Notes: a model not told the origin generated them from the letters alone. A stretch of DNA of 64,000 bases from Nocardia brasiliensis NBRC 14402 (GCF_000308475.2 NZ_BAFT02000054.1:62001-126000), one strand, 5' to 3'. Positions 9,697 through 18,408 are shown, numbered from the stretch's first letter. A program made the numbers and translations.

Positions 9697-10455
9697 TTAT
9701 GGCGCGATACCGGCATCGATGGCCATCGCCGCGCCGACGATGCCTGCGGTGTTCCTCAGGTGCGCGGGAATGACCTGAGTTCGATTGGTGAGCAACGGAA
9801 TCCACAGGTCGGCATCGCGGCTGATACCGCCGCCCGCGACGAACACTTTCGGCCAGAAGAGATTCTCCAGGCCGATCAGGATGGTGCTGACCTCGGCGGC
9901 CCACTGTTCGAAGGTGAGACCGTCGCGATCCTTGATCGACGCGGCGGCGCGATGCTCGGTCTCCATGCCGCCGACCTCGAGGTGGCCGAGTTCGCTGTTG
10001 GCCACCAGCGTGCCCTGGTACAGCAGGGCCGAGCCGATGCCGGTGCCGAAGGTCAGCAGCAGCACCAGCCCGTCGAAATCCTTTGCCGCGCCGTAACGGT
10101 CCTCGGCGAGGCCGGCCGCGTCGGCGTCGTTGAGCACGGTGACCGGACGCCCGTCCAGCGCGGTCGAGAACAGGGCGCGCGCATCGGTGCCCACCCACGC
10201 CTTGTCGATATTGGCGGCGGTACGGGCGACGCCGTCGAGTACCACCGACGGCAGCGTGATGCCGACCGGACCGTCCCAATCGGCCTGCGCGACCAGCTTT
10301 GCCACCGCGTCGGCGACGGCCTGCGGGGTGGACGGCTGCGGTGTCGCGATCTTGATCCGTTCGTGGACCAGCTCGCCGGTGGCCAGATCCACCGCGCCGC
10401 CTTTGACGCCGCTGCCGCCGATATCGATGCCGAATGCGTGCCCCCGAGCGGACAT
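9697..10455 (-). CDS. ppgK: Polyphosphate glucokinase
   Basis: PpgK phosphorylates glucose to glucose 6-phosphate using polyphosphate (and usually ATP) in the cytoplasm. It is a ROK-type kinase of 252 residues. The phosphate-1 motif is G-I-D-I-G-G-S-G-V-K-G-G near residues 9-20, T-F-G-T-G-I-G-S-A-L is near 135, and S-E-L-G-H-L-E-V follows. The actinobacterial length of about 250-265 fits. It is transcribed toward sigA, with about 270 bp between, enough for a separate sigA promoter, and is divergent from suhB. No other feature was evident between ppgK and sigA. Confidence 0.95.
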   Translation of the reverse strand: MSARGHAFGIDIGGSGVKGGAVDLATGELVHERIKIATPQPSTPQAVADAVAKLVAQADWDGPVGITLPSVVLDGVARTAANIDKAWVGTDARALFSTALDGRPVTVLNDADAAGLAEDRYGAAKDFDGLVLLLTFGTGIGSALLYQGTLVANSELGHLEVGGMETEHRAAASIKDRDGLTFEQWAAEVSTILIGLENLFWPKVFVAGGGISRDADLWIPLLTNRTQVIPAHLRNTAGIVGAAMAIDAGIAP

Positions 10456-10625
10456 GACCTACCCCTCGTTCCTGTGTCTGGCGGGTGTGGAGCACAACGC
10501 CGAGGCACAGGCTCCTACCGCGTCGGCGCACGCATTGCGGTGAGGTGCCCGACGACGGCGTTGTGTCGTGCACGACAAGAGTAATGCGCGATCGATGCTG
10601 CGCGTTCCCGAGGATCTGTGATGCG

Positions 10626-11549
10626 ATGGAGAGCGTGCCGGAAACCTCATCACCAGTGTCCGACTACACCTCCGAGATCATCGTCGCCCGCGGCGACGAG
10701 GCCGAACTGCGCAGAGTCGCGGTCGACCTCGCCGAAACCGCCGCCGCTCACGTCCGTGCCCGCCGCCCCGAGGTCTTCGGGCAGGCCGGTGGCCCCGCAG
10801 ACGGCGCGGTGCAGGCCAAGGCCCACCCGACCGATCCGGTGACCATCGTGGACACCGAGACCGAAGACCTGATCCGCGGCCTGCTCGCCGAGCAGAGACC
10901 GGGTGATCCGATCCTCGGCGAGGAGGGCGGCGGCAGCCTCGCCGACTCGGCCGCCGACGTCGTGCACTGGGTGGTCGACCCGATCGACGGCACGGTCAAC
11001 TTCCTGTACGGCATTCCGGGCTACGCGGTGTCGGTGGCGGCGCTGCGGGGCGGCAGGCCGGTCGCGGGCGCGGTGGTCGACGTGGCGCGGCGGGCCACCT
11101 ACAGCGCCGGTCTCGGCCTCGGCGCGATTCGCGTCGACGCCGACGGCGCGGTCGAGCACCTGAGCTGCACGCCGGTCGAGACCGTCTCGATGTCGTTGGT
11201 GGCCACCGGTTTCGCCTACGGCAAGCACCGGCGCACGCGACAGGCGCAACTGATCGGCGAGGTGCTGCCGCAGGTGCGCGACATCCGCAGGCTCGGCGCG
11301 GCCGCCCTGGACCTGTGCCACGTCGCGGCGGGCCGGGTGGACGCCTACTTCGAGCACGGCCTCAACGCGTGGGACTGGGGCGCCGGTGCGCTCATCGCGG
11401 CGGAAGCGGGCGCGCGGCTCACCCTCCCGCCCGCCACCGCGACGAGCGTGGCGGGCGATCTGGTGCTCGCCGCCGCGCCGGGCATCGCCGACGAACTGGC
11501 CGAACTGCTCGAGCGGATCGGCGCGACCGAGCCGATTCCCGACCTGTAG
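10626..11549 (+). CDS. suhB: Inositol-1-monophosphatase family protein
   Basis: A Mg-dependent phosphatase that releases inositol from inositol-1-phosphate, feeding phosphatidylinositol, mannosides and mycothiol in mycolata. The metal-binding motifs are clear: G-E-E-G-G with Glu99/Glu100, D-P-I-D-G-T-V-N-F with Asp118 and Asp121, and a C-terminal W-D-W-G-A-G. It has 307 residues, slightly longer than the 260-290 typical, with extra N-terminal sequence. ATG 10626 was chosen because the sequence upstream in the same frame is unlike the family. Its place between ppgK and cei matches M. tuberculosis suhB. A strong hairpin follows the stop. Confidence 0.92.
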   Translation: MESVPETSSPVSDYTSEIIVARGDEAELRRVAVDLAETAAAHVRARRPEVFGQAGGPADGAVQAKAHPTDPVTIVDTETEDLIRGLLAEQRPGDPILGEEGGGSLADSAADVVHWVVDPIDGTVNFLYGIPGYAVSVAALRGGRPVAGAVVDVARRATYSAGLGLGAIRVDADGAVEHLSCTPVETVSMSLVATGFAYGKHRRTRQAQLIGEVLPQVRDIRRLGAAALDLCHVAAGRVDAYFEHGLNAWDWGAGALIAAEAGARLTLPPATATSVAGDLVLAAAPGIADELAELLERIGATEPIPDL

Positions 11550-11557
11550 TGACGACT

Positions 11558-11590
11558 GTGCCCCTCGAAACCGGCGGTCTCGAGGGGCAC
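11558..11590. terminator. Hairpin between convergent suhB and cei
   Basis: GTGCCCCTCGA (11558-11568) pairs perfectly with TCGAGGGGCAC (11580-11590) around an 11-nt loop. There is no U-run, which is common for high-GC actinobacterial terminators. It sits midway between two convergent genes. Confidence 0.7.
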
Positions 11591-11613
11591 AGGGCAACGC
11601 CGGACGCGCCGCG

Positions 11614-12297
11614 CTAGCAGCGCGCCTGGCGGGCGGCGTCGAGCAGCTTGATATCGATCTGCGGCGGTCCGCCGGGCGCGGGGTTCTTCAACGACCGCAA
11701 CACCTCTTCGGCGTCGTTGCTGGGCCGGATGTCGCGGAACAGCGAACCGAGCACCATGTCCACGGTGTCGTCGCTGCGCTGATCTTCGATCAGCTCGGCG
11801 CACGGCACCACCAACTGCACCGACGCGGCGGCCGGCCGGCCGTTCACGCCGAACCGGATCTGGCCGGTGCACTCGAGATCGCCGTTGACGTATACCGAAT
11901 CGTTGCCGAACTGCGTCCCCGGCGCGCTGGCGAACCCGAGATCGCCGAACTGGGCCGCGACATGGGCCGCCTGGCCGCGCTGGTTGTTCGCGTTCAGCAC
12001 GCGCACCTTGGCGGCGGCCAGCGGCGCCGGTTCCACGTCCTGTAACCGCCCGTTGCCGACCCGCTGGCCGAGCGCGACGGGCTGCCCGGCACCGGGATCG
12101 GTGGCCGGGCTCGGCGAGTTGCAGGCCATCGCGCTGGTGTCTCGTTCGGTCGTCGTCAGTGCCTTGACCCACACGATCGTGCAGATCAGCAGCAGGACGC
12201 CGAGCATGATGAGCCAGGGCTGCGGTCGTCGGCGGAGGAAGGGCCTGCCCTGGGAATCCACGGGGCGGCCTTCGGTGATCAGTGAAACCACCAGCAC
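11614..12297 (-). CDS. cei: Envelope integrity protein Cei
   Basis: This is a single-pass membrane protein of 227 residues. A short cytoplasmic N-terminus is followed by one transmembrane helix (about 28-46, W-L-I-M-L-G-V-L-L-L-I-C-T-I-V) and an exported domain of the LytR_C type (about 95-185, with V-R-V-L-N-A-N-N-Q-R-G-Q-A). In M. tuberculosis the orthologue Rv2700 is needed for envelope integrity (family knowledge), and gene order supports the same identity here. Starts with GTG 12297, and an in-frame GTG two codons later is equally possible. Convergent with suhB and divergent from the DUF4193 gene. Confidence 0.88.
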   Translation of the reverse strand: MLVVSLITEGRPVDSQGRPFLRRRPQPWLIMLGVLLLICTIVWVKALTTTERDTSAMACNSPSPATDPGAGQPVALGQRVGNGRLQDVEPAPLAAAKVRVLNANNQRGQAAHVAAQFGDLGFASAPGTQFGNDSVYVNGDLECTGQIRFGVNGRPAAASVQLVVPCAELIEDQRSDDTVDMVLGSLFRDIRPSNDAEEVLRSLKNPAPGGPPQIDIKLLDAARQARC

Positions 12298-12780
12298 ACT
12301 CTACGAAAAGGATTCGGGTCCGGGCGCAGGCAGGCCGACGGAGTCCGGGGCCGCGGTGCATGCTGGGCCGACGCTGCCCGGCTCGGGCGTGGTGCGCGCG
12401 GGCGGGCCGCGAACCGGGCCTCGGTGCCCGGCAACCGCGCCTCAGGTCTCGGTGAGTTCGACGGGAGGTGTCGATTACCCGTCGGTTTCGAATCGTCTGT
12501 GTTTTGATTGCGACTTTTGTCGCGGGGTCCGCTATTGTCTGGCGGCCCAGATCGAATCGCCGGTGGCGAAATTGGTGGTCGGTCGCGGGAACAAGTAGGG
12601 CATGTCCTGCGTTTACCGAGCGCTATCCGGAGTGGATCAGCCCGATCCGCCCTGATGAGTGACCGGTGTGCGTGTGACGTGCACCACCGGCGGGGCGGTA
12701 CGAGTCACGGCGATTCCTCGAAGAATCGGTGTGAGTGGACCGGTCCGGGATATACGAAGTAAGGACGAGGGGAAGACGAC
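12298..12780. other. Divergent intergenic region, cei / DUF4193
   Basis: This 483-bp gap holds no convincing gene. Short frames exist on both strands but none has family-like sequence. A lower-GC patch near 12480-12545 could hold promoter elements. The DUF4193 gene is preceded by a purine-rich ribosome site (GGACGAGGGGAAG at about 12763-12775). No tRNA or repeat was seen. Confidence 0.5.
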
Positions 12781-13083
12781 ATGGCAACCGACTATGACGC
12801 ACCGAGGCGCACCGAAACCGACGATGTGTCGGAAGATTCGCTGGAGGAGCTGAAGGCTCGTCGTAACGAGGCACAGTCCGCCGTCGTGGATATCGACGAA
12901 TCCGATACCGCGGAGTCGTTCGAGCTTCCCGGCGCGGACCTGTCCGAGGAAGTGTTGACGGTTCGGGTGATCCCGAAGCAGGCCGACGAGTTCACCTGTT
13001 CCAGCTGCTTCCTCGTGCACCACCGCAGCAGGCTGGCCAGCGAGAAGGGCGGTCAGATGATTTGCATGGACTGCGCGGCCTGA
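12781..13083 (+). CDS. DUF4193 zinc-ribbon-like protein
   Basis: A 100-residue conserved actinobacterial protein. The N-terminal half is acidic and probably flexible. The C-terminal half carries two Cys pairs, C-S-S-C near residue 79 and C-M-D-C near the end, likely to bind one zinc. Its function is unknown in the family. It corresponds in position to Rv2699c of M. tuberculosis (from memory). The ATG at 12781 has a good purine-rich site upstream. It is divergent from cei and convergent with the DUF3093 gene. Confidence 0.9.
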   Translation: MATDYDAPRRTETDDVSEDSLEELKARRNEAQSAVVDIDESDTAESFELPGADLSEEVLTVRVIPKQADEFTCSSCFLVHHRSRLASEKGGQMICMDCAA

Positions 13084-13130
13084 GCGCGAGCACACCGCTC
13101 GGCCCCCGATCTCGATGAGGGTTCAGGCCA

Positions 13131-13643
13131 TCAGCCCGCGCTCGGCACTCCGAGCGCGGCCAGGACCCGTTCGGGCCTGCGCGTACTGACCAGCCAGTAC
13201 GGCGTCGGGTCGTCGGGATCGTCGAGCACGAGCAACACCATCGGCCCGATCCACGGCCGGTGCTGTACATAGGCGGCGGGGTCGAGCTGGCGACCCAGCG
13301 CCGCACTCTTCGCCGTGTGGGCAACGACGGCCGCACGGGCAACGAAATTCACCGGCAGGTGGGCGCGGTCGGCGCGCAGTTCGAGCGTGCCCGAGGCATC
13401 CGGCGCGACCTCCACCCGGTGCCTGCTCAGCCACAGCAGCACCCACACCGGCACCGGGAAGAGCAGGACGTAGGGCAGCCAGGCGCGCAGACCCGGTGCG
13501 CCCATATGGATTTCGGCAGCCAGCAAGCCGGTCACGGCGAAGGCCACCGGCCACCACCACAGCGGCACCCAGAGGCGCTCGCGGTACGGCTGTGGGCTCG
13601 GCTGTTTCTCGTCCATGGTCACTGGGTTGGGCTGGTCCGACAC
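13131..13643 (-). CDS. DUF3093 membrane protein
   Basis: A 170-residue protein with two adjacent hydrophobic helices (about residues 25-45 and 50-72, rich in Trp and Leu) and a soluble C-terminal part ending Y-W-L-V-S-T-R-R-P-E-R-V-L-A-A-L. This matches the DUF3093 family, which lies next to dut in mycolata (Rv2698, from memory). Function unknown. The start is GTG 13643; an ATG nine codons later is also possible. Divergent from dut, with about 130 bp between starts. Confidence 0.87.
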   Translation of the reverse strand: MSDQPNPVTMDEKQPSPQPYRERLWVPLWWWPVAFAVTGLLAAEIHMGAPGLRAWLPYVLLFPVPVWVLLWLSRHRVEVAPDASGTLELRADRAHLPVNFVARAAVVAHTAKSAALGRQLDPAAYVQHRPWIGPMVLLVLDDPDDPTPYWLVSTRRPERVLAALGVPSAG

Positions 13644-13772
13644 GAGTCAACACTAAGTCACGTCTGTCCGAGCTGTACGCGTAGGCTCGACCAACGTGAG
13701 GGAGCGAAGCGAGCGAACCATGGACACACCGAGTCCCGCTCACGACGGAGCCGAGAACCCGGAGGCCGAGTC

Positions 13773-14264
13773 GTGAGGAATGAACTGCCGCCGATAGCGG
13801 TGCTGCGGCTCGATCCCGGCATTCCCCTGCCGACGCGCGCCCACCACGGCGACGCGGGCGTCGACCTGTGCACCACCGCCGATGTGATCCTGGAACCGGG
13901 GGAGCGGGCGTTGGTCGGCACCGGCCTCGCGATCGCGCTGCCGGTCGGCACGGTCGGCCTCATCCACCCCCGCTCGGGGCTGGCCGCGAAGGCCGGTCTG
14001 TCGGTGGTGAACACCCCGGGCACCGTCGACGCCGGCTACCGCGGCGAGATCAAGGTGTGCCTGATCAACCACGACCCGCGCACGCCGATCGAGTTGCGCC
14101 GGGGCGATCGGATCGCCCAGCTGCTGGTGCAGCGGGTCGAGTTGGTGGATTTCGTCGAGGTCGACTCGCTCGACGAAACCAGCCGGGGCGCGGGCGGTTA
14201 CGGATCCAGCGGCGGTCACGCGAGTCTGACCGGGGCGGGCCGGGCAGCCGGCAAGGAGGCGTAA
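13773..14264 (+). CDS. dut: dUTP diphosphatase (dUTPase)
   Basis: Hydrolyses dUTP to dUMP and diphosphate, keeping uracil out of DNA and supplying dTMP synthesis. All five motifs of the homotrimeric family are present: D-A-G-V-D-L, P-R-S-G-L-A, the G-T-V-D-A-G-Y-R-G-E loop, R-G-D-R-I-A-Q-L, and the C-terminal R-G-A-G-G-Y-G-S-S-G-G. It has 163 residues. The GTG at 13773 has GGAGG 7 nt upstream and places the protein right at the conserved N-terminus. The TAA overlaps the next ATG by one base (TAATG), so the following gene is coupled. Confidence 0.96.
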   Translation: MRNELPPIAVLRLDPGIPLPTRAHHGDAGVDLCTTADVILEPGERALVGTGLAIALPVGTVGLIHPRSGLAAKAGLSVVNTPGTVDAGYRGEIKVCLINHDPRTPIELRRGDRIAQLLVQRVELVDFVEVDSLDETSRGAGGYGSSGGHASLTGAGRAAGKEA

Positions 14265-15109
14265 TGGGACTGTTCGGAAAGAAGAAGCGGTCGGCGGACT
14301 ACGACGACGACCGGTATCCGGCCGACGAATACGACGAGGCCGAGGAATACGACGAGGACGACTACGACACCGACGAGCACCCGATCGTGCCCGTCGGCCG
14401 CCATGTCGCCGCCGACGAGCCGCCGTCCGGCCCGCACGACTACGACGACGTGGCCGACCTGCTGGACCGGGTCGCCGAGCAACGGCTCGATCTGGGCTCG
14501 GTGATCCTGCCGGTGCCGCAGGGCGGGCAGCTGCAGGTCGAGATGACGCCCGACGGCGCACCGCAGGCGGTGCACCTCGCGACCGAACACGGCCGGATCA
14601 CCGTCGCGGCGTACGCGGCCCCCAAGTCGGCGGGCCAGTGGCGCACGGTGGCCGCGGATCTCGCGGACTCGCTGCGCAAGGACGGTTCGCGGGTCGCGGT
14701 GGAGACCGGCCCGTGGGGTCGCGAACTGCTGGCCGTCACCGAGGGCGCCGATCTGCGGTTCATCGGGGTCGACGGACCGCGCTGGATGGTGCGTTTGGTC
14801 GCGGCAGGCCCGTCCGGTGCGGCGAACGACGGCAGCCCGCTGGTCGCCGCGGCCCGGGCGATCCTGCGCGAGACCGTGATCCGGCGCGGCGAGGACCCGC
14901 TGCCGGTGCGCGAGCCGCTGCCCGTGGTACTCCCGCAGGAACTCGCCGAACAGCTGGCCGCGGCCCATCAGGCCCAGGTCGACGCGCAACAGCAGCAGCT
15001 GGCGGCCCAGGCGCAAGCCCAGGCCAACCCGCAGCTGCCGCCGCGCCTGCCGGAGGGTCCCCGCCGCGGCGCCGACGGTTCGGCCATGCAGCAGCTCGGC
15101 CTGAACTAG
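14264..15109 (+). CDS. DUF3710 family protein
   Basis: A conserved actinobacterial protein of 281 residues. It starts with M-G-L-F-G-K-K-K, followed by a very acidic Asp/Glu/Tyr segment (about residues 10-48), a folded DUF3710 core (about 60-220) and a Gln/Ala-rich tail. Function is unknown, and it is placed after dut as Rv2696c is in M. tuberculosis (from memory). The ATG 14264 shares one base with the dut stop and has AAGGAGG upstream. No catalytic motif is recognised. Confidence 0.9.
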   Translation: MGLFGKKKRSADYDDDRYPADEYDEAEEYDEDDYDTDEHPIVPVGRHVAADEPPSGPHDYDDVADLLDRVAEQRLDLGSVILPVPQGGQLQVEMTPDGAPQAVHLATEHGRITVAAYAAPKSAGQWRTVAADLADSLRKDGSRVAVETGPWGRELLAVTEGADLRFIGVDGPRWMVRLVAAGPSGAANDGSPLVAAARAILRETVIRRGEDPLPVREPLPVVLPQELAEQLAAAHQAQVDAQQQQLAAQAQAQANPQLPPRLPEGPRRGADGSAMQQLGLN

Positions 15110-15234
15110 CGCGCCGAAACCCGAACCTGCACAGTCCGATTCGCGCGGATGGACGCAGTCCGGTCGACCGCGGCACCTCGGCCGCGCACGCGAGCTGGTG
15201 CGCTTCCACCGGCGATATCGCGCGCGGTCGCTAC

Positions 15235-15313
15235 TGGTCAGTTGATCACCAGGTAATGGTGGCGGAAGCCTCTCGGCCGATGCCGCCACCATTACCTGGT
15301 GATCGGCTGACCA
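15235..15313. repeat. 31-bp near-perfect inverted repeat
   Basis: The arms 15235-15265 and 15283-15313 are complementary at 29 of 31 positions around a 17-nt loop and contain GATCACCAGGTAATGGTGG. It lies in the 522-bp gap (15110-15631) between convergent DUF3710 and hydrolase genes, where I see no gene. It may be a terminator or a palindromic mobile remnant, and it differs from the 75-nt repeat family. A short direct repeat GGCTCCGTG occurs twice near 15470-15495. Confidence 0.75.
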
Positions 15314-15631
15314 ACTGGGGAACGCGCCCATTTCGTCCGGGGCGCGGCGGTCGTGGTGTTTCGTCTCGGGCGGCGACGGCTGCGGCGTTTCGCCCGACGT
15401 GTGGCGGGGACGGCCGGTCGGCGCTGTGGCGAGATTCGGCGGCCACCCGACGGTGGGTTGTAGTCTCGGGGCTCCGTGCAACGCGAGGCTCCGTGTGACC
15501 GGACCAAGCCCAAGGGGGGCGGGTCGGTTGCCTACTGATCGGCCTGCGCGGGCCGGGGGTAGTGCGCGCGGTGGCGTACCCGGTTCGCAGCCGAGATCCG
15601 TTGCGCGCCTACCTGATTCGGCAGGCGACGC

Positions 15632-16387
15632 TCAGAAGGCGCCGGTGCGGGTGAGGGCGGCGAAGCCGGTGTGGCCGAGGACGGCCGGTTCGGCGCCCAG
15701 TTCGGCGAGGGTGATGCGGTGGATCGCGGAGCGGGGGATCAATGCGGCCCACTCCTCGGCGATGGCGAACGGGTGCACCGGGTCGTCGACCGCCGTCACC
15801 ACGGCCACCGGCACCTCCAGCGTGCTGAGACATTCGGTACCCGGCCATTTGTATTCGGCGGCCTCGTCGAGCGCGTCGGGCAGACCCGGCCACTGCGAGC
15901 GCCAGGATTGGGTGAGCGCGTCGGCGAGCCAGGTGGGGCTGCTCGCGCGCATCCGCTCGACCACGGCGTCGAGCCCGTCGGCGCGCAACTGGGCCGCGGT
16001 CACTCCGGCGCTCACGGTGGCGGGGCACGCGGCGGTGTCGGGACCGGTCCACGCGGGCAGGGCCGCGACCACGCCCGCGGTCAGTTCGGGATGTTCGGCG
16101 GCCCACTCGATCGCGACCGCCGCGCCGAGCGAGATTCCCGCCACAACAACGGGACCCGTCGCGGCCGCGGCCGCGAGCGCGGCCCGATAACTCGCGACGA
16201 CGGCGGCCGGGTCCGGCTGTACCGCGACCACGTCGAGACGGCGCGCTCTGCCCGCCGGTTCGAAGGCGCGCCGGGCGAAATCCGCGTCGGATCCGCTGCC
16301 GGGCAAGGCCACGACGACCTGAGCGGGCGACACGGAGTGTGGGGAGTCGAACACCGGTCCGAGCGTAGCGGGGGTGCTCTGGTGCAT
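15632..16387 (-). CDS. Alpha/beta hydrolase
   Basis: A 251-residue cytoplasmic alpha/beta hydrolase. The strand-loop V-V-V-A-L-P-G-S-G-S-D carries the oxyanion hole, and G-I-S-L-G-A (about residues 94-99) is the nucleophile elbow with Ser. The acid is probably Asp in V-T-A-V-D-D-P-V-H-P, and a late His lies in L-G-H-T-G-F. The substrate is unknown. Position matches Rv2695 of M. tuberculosis (from memory). Divergent from the OB-fold gene. Confidence 0.86.
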   Translation of the reverse strand: MHQSTPATLGPVFDSPHSVSPAQVVVALPGSGSDADFARRAFEPAGRARRLDVVAVQPDPAAVVASYRAALAAAAATGPVVVAGISLGAAVAIEWAAEHPELTAGVVAALPAWTGPDTAACPATVSAGVTAAQLRADGLDAVVERMRASSPTWLADALTQSWRSQWPGLPDALDEAAEYKWPGTECLSTLEVPVAVVTAVDDPVHPFAIAEEWAALIPRSAIHRITLAELGAEPAVLGHTGFAALTRTGAF

Positions 16388-16482
16388 CTACAGTGGCGGG
16401 GGTACGGCCACAGCCGGTCGTATGTGGAAACCACGATGGTGTGCGACCCACACTGTCTGCTCTATGCAGGAGAGCGTGCGAA

Positions 16483-16860
16483 ATGTCATCCGCAGCCTCA
16501 GGGTATTTTCGACGTCTGGGCCGCAGACTGACCGAAGATATCGACCAGTTGGACGCAGAAGAACTCGCCGAGAAATCCGAAGCCTCCGGCGCGTGCCGGG
16601 CCTCGGAGTGTCGCCGCGGCGACGAGGCCACCATGCTCGGTAGGCTACGCAGCGTCGAAGCGTGTCCGAAGTCCGCGGGCGCCAGTGTGCAGGCGGAATT
16701 CTTCGACGGCACCGATGCCATCACCCTGGTGTGGATCGGCCGCCGGCGCATTCCCGGTATCGAACCGGGACGACGTATCTTGGTGCGCGGCCGGGTCGGC
16801 GATCGAGACGGCCGCAAAGTGATCTACAACCCCTACTACGAATTGCGCGGGAACAGCTGA
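16483..16860 (+). CDS. OB-fold nucleic acid-binding protein
   Basis: A 125-residue protein with an OB-fold-like region from about residue 50: L-G-R-L-R-S-V-E, then V-Q-A-E-F-F-D-G-T-D-A-I-T-L-V-W-I-G-R-R, then G-R-V-G-D-R-D-G-R-K-V-I-Y-N-P. This resembles the OB-fold proteins found next to DUF3159 genes (Rv2694c by position). The ATG 16483 with AGGAGAG upstream gives the family N-terminus M-S-S-A-A-S-G-Y-F-R-R-L; earlier in-frame starts give unlike sequence. Nucleic-acid binding is inferred from fold only. Confidence 0.85.
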   Translation: MSSAASGYFRRLGRRLTEDIDQLDAEELAEKSEASGACRASECRRGDEATMLGRLRSVEACPKSAGASVQAEFFDGTDAITLVWIGRRRIPGIEPGRRILVRGRVGDRDGRKVIYNPYYELRGNS

Positions 16861-16863
16861 CGT

Positions 16864-17577
16864 ATGCCATCGAGCAACGACAACGCCGCCCCAGGCGAAC
16901 AGACCGAGCCCGCAACGGCTCTCGACCCGGACCGGGTCGACCCTGACGAAGCGGTCGCCGAACAGACCCTGCTAGAGCAGCTCGGCGGGTTCAGTGGCCT
17001 GATCTCTTCGACAGTCCCCGTTGTCGTCTTCGTCCCCGTGAACGGTTTCGCGGGCCTCACCGCCGCCATCTGGGCCGCGCTCGGTGTCGCCGCGCTGATC
17101 CTGATCTGGCGGCTCGTCCGGCGCAGCCCCATCCAGCCCGCCATCTCCGGCTTTCTCGGCGTCGGTATCTGCGCGTTCATCGCCTACCGGATGGGGGAGG
17201 CGAAGGGCTTCTTCCTGTTCGGCATCTACACCAGCCTGGTGTACGCGGGCGTGTTCCTGGTCTCGATGCTGGTGCGCTGGCCGCTCGTCGGCGTGATCTG
17301 GGGCGTGCTCAACGGTCACGGCACCGACTGGCGCTCCGATCGGCGGGTGCAGCGCCTCTACTACCTCGCCACCACCACGTGGGTGGTCGTGTTCGCCGCG
17401 CGCTATCTGGTGCAGTCCCAGCTCTACGACACCGACCGGACCGGATGGCTCGCCGTCGCGCGGATCGGGATGGGCTGGCCGCTCACCGCGGTCGCGCTCG
17501 TGGTGACCGTCTGGGCGGTGCGCCGGGCGGGTCATCTGCCCGTGCGCCGGGGCGCCGCCGCGGCCGAACCCGCGTAG
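16864..17577 (+). CDS. DUF3159 membrane protein
   Basis: A 237-residue integral membrane protein with about six hydrophobic segments after an acidic N-terminus of about 35 residues. Family-like stretches are L-L-E-Q-L-G-G-F-S-G-L-I-S-S-T-V-P and G-F-F-L-F-G-I-Y-T-S-L. Function is unknown. It follows the OB-fold gene by 3 nt, so they share an operon (Rv2694c-Rv2693c order, from memory). A hairpin follows its stop. Confidence 0.9.
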   Translation: MPSSNDNAAPGEQTEPATALDPDRVDPDEAVAEQTLLEQLGGFSGLISSTVPVVVFVPVNGFAGLTAAIWAALGVAALILIWRLVRRSPIQPAISGFLGVGICAFIAYRMGEAKGFFLFGIYTSLVYAGVFLVSMLVRWPLVGVIWGVLNGHGTDWRSDRRVQRLYYLATTTWVVVFAARYLVQSQLYDTDRTGWLAVARIGMGWPLTAVALVVTVWAVRRAGHLPVRRGAAAAEPA

Positions 17578-17586
17578 GGCGTTAAC

Positions 17587-17607
17587 TTCGCGGGTGCGTC
17601 CCGCGAA
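17587..17607 (+). terminator. Hairpin after the DUF3159 gene
   Basis: TTCGCGGG (17587-17594) pairs perfectly with CCCGCGAA (17600-17607) around a 5-nt loop, 10 nt after the stop. A second perfect 7-bp hairpin (GGTGGGT at 17640-17646 with ACCCACC at 17651-17657) follows in the leader of the sigma-factor gene and may be regulatory. Confidence 0.6.
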
Positions 17608-17743
17608 AACACAGTGGGTGGGGCGTTTCCCACCGCAGAGGTGGGTGGTTACCCACCCTGGGGTGCCTGGAAGGCGACCCGAGTTCGGCAGACGATCAGT
17701 GCGTCGAGAAAAACACGCACGATCGCACGAAAGGACTCGGACC

Positions 17744-18370
17744 GTGGCCCCCGAGCACAAGACCGCAGCACCGTCGAAGAACCACCATCCGGCCCTGTCG
17801 GAGAGCCGCCGGGTCGGCGCCGAACTGGACAAACTGATCGGTCCCGCGGCCGCGGGCGATCGCGGCGCGGTCAGCGAGATCGTCCGGATCGTCCATCCGC
17901 TGGTTCGCCGGTATTGCGGTGCGCGCCTTGGTAATACGGCTCATCTGCAAGTCACCGCCGACGACGTGGTGCAGGAGATCCTGATCGCCACCGTGAACGC
18001 CATCCCGCGCTACCGGGACCAGGGCAAGTCCTTCCTCGCCTTCGTCTACGGCATCGCGGCGAACAAGGTGTCCGACGCGTTCCGCCGCTCGCAGCAGCAC
18101 CCCACCTATCCGATGGCGGAGATGCCGGACGCGCCGTCGACCGCCGCCGGGCCGGAGGAGTGGGCCCTGGCGTCCGAACGGCGCGTGGCCACCCGGGAAC
18201 TCATGAAGATCCTCGCCCCCGCGCATCGCGAGGTACTGGTGATGCGGATCGTGCTCGGCTGGTCGGCCGCGCAGACCGCCGAGGCGATCGGGACCAGCCC
18301 GGGCGTCGTGCGGGTGATGCAGCATCGCGCGCTGAACAAGCTGCGCGCGGAACTGAAGCTGGCCGCGTAA
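17744..18370 (+). CDS. ShbA/SigD-like ECF sigma factor
   Basis: A 208-residue alternative sigma factor. Region 2 spans about residues 30-105 (D-D-V-V-Q-E-I-L-I-A-T, then R-D-Q-G-K-S-F-L-A-F-V-Y-G-I-A-A-N-K-V) and region 4 about 145-203, with helix-turn-helix W-S-A-A-Q-T-A-E-A-I-G-T-S-P-G-V-V-R-V. The F-L-A-F-V-Y-G-I-A signature is that of ShbA of Streptomyces and SigD of M. tuberculosis. ShbA drives transcription of the principal sigma gene (published for Streptomyces), but no such link is shown here. GTG 17744 was chosen for the GAAAGGA upstream. No anti-sigma gene is adjacent. It is extra to the M. tuberculosis gene order. Confidence 0.85.
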   Translation: MAPEHKTAAPSKNHHPALSESRRVGAELDKLIGPAAAGDRGAVSEIVRIVHPLVRRYCGARLGNTAHLQVTADDVVQEILIATVNAIPRYRDQGKSFLAFVYGIAANKVSDAFRRSQQHPTYPMAEMPDAPSTAAGPEEWALASERRVATRELMKILAPAHREVLVMRIVLGWSAAQTAEAIGTSPGVVRVMQHRALNKLRAELKLAA

Positions 18371-18408
18371 TCCGGTCGCGACCGTCGCGCATCAGCCCTG
18401 TCGGGGAG

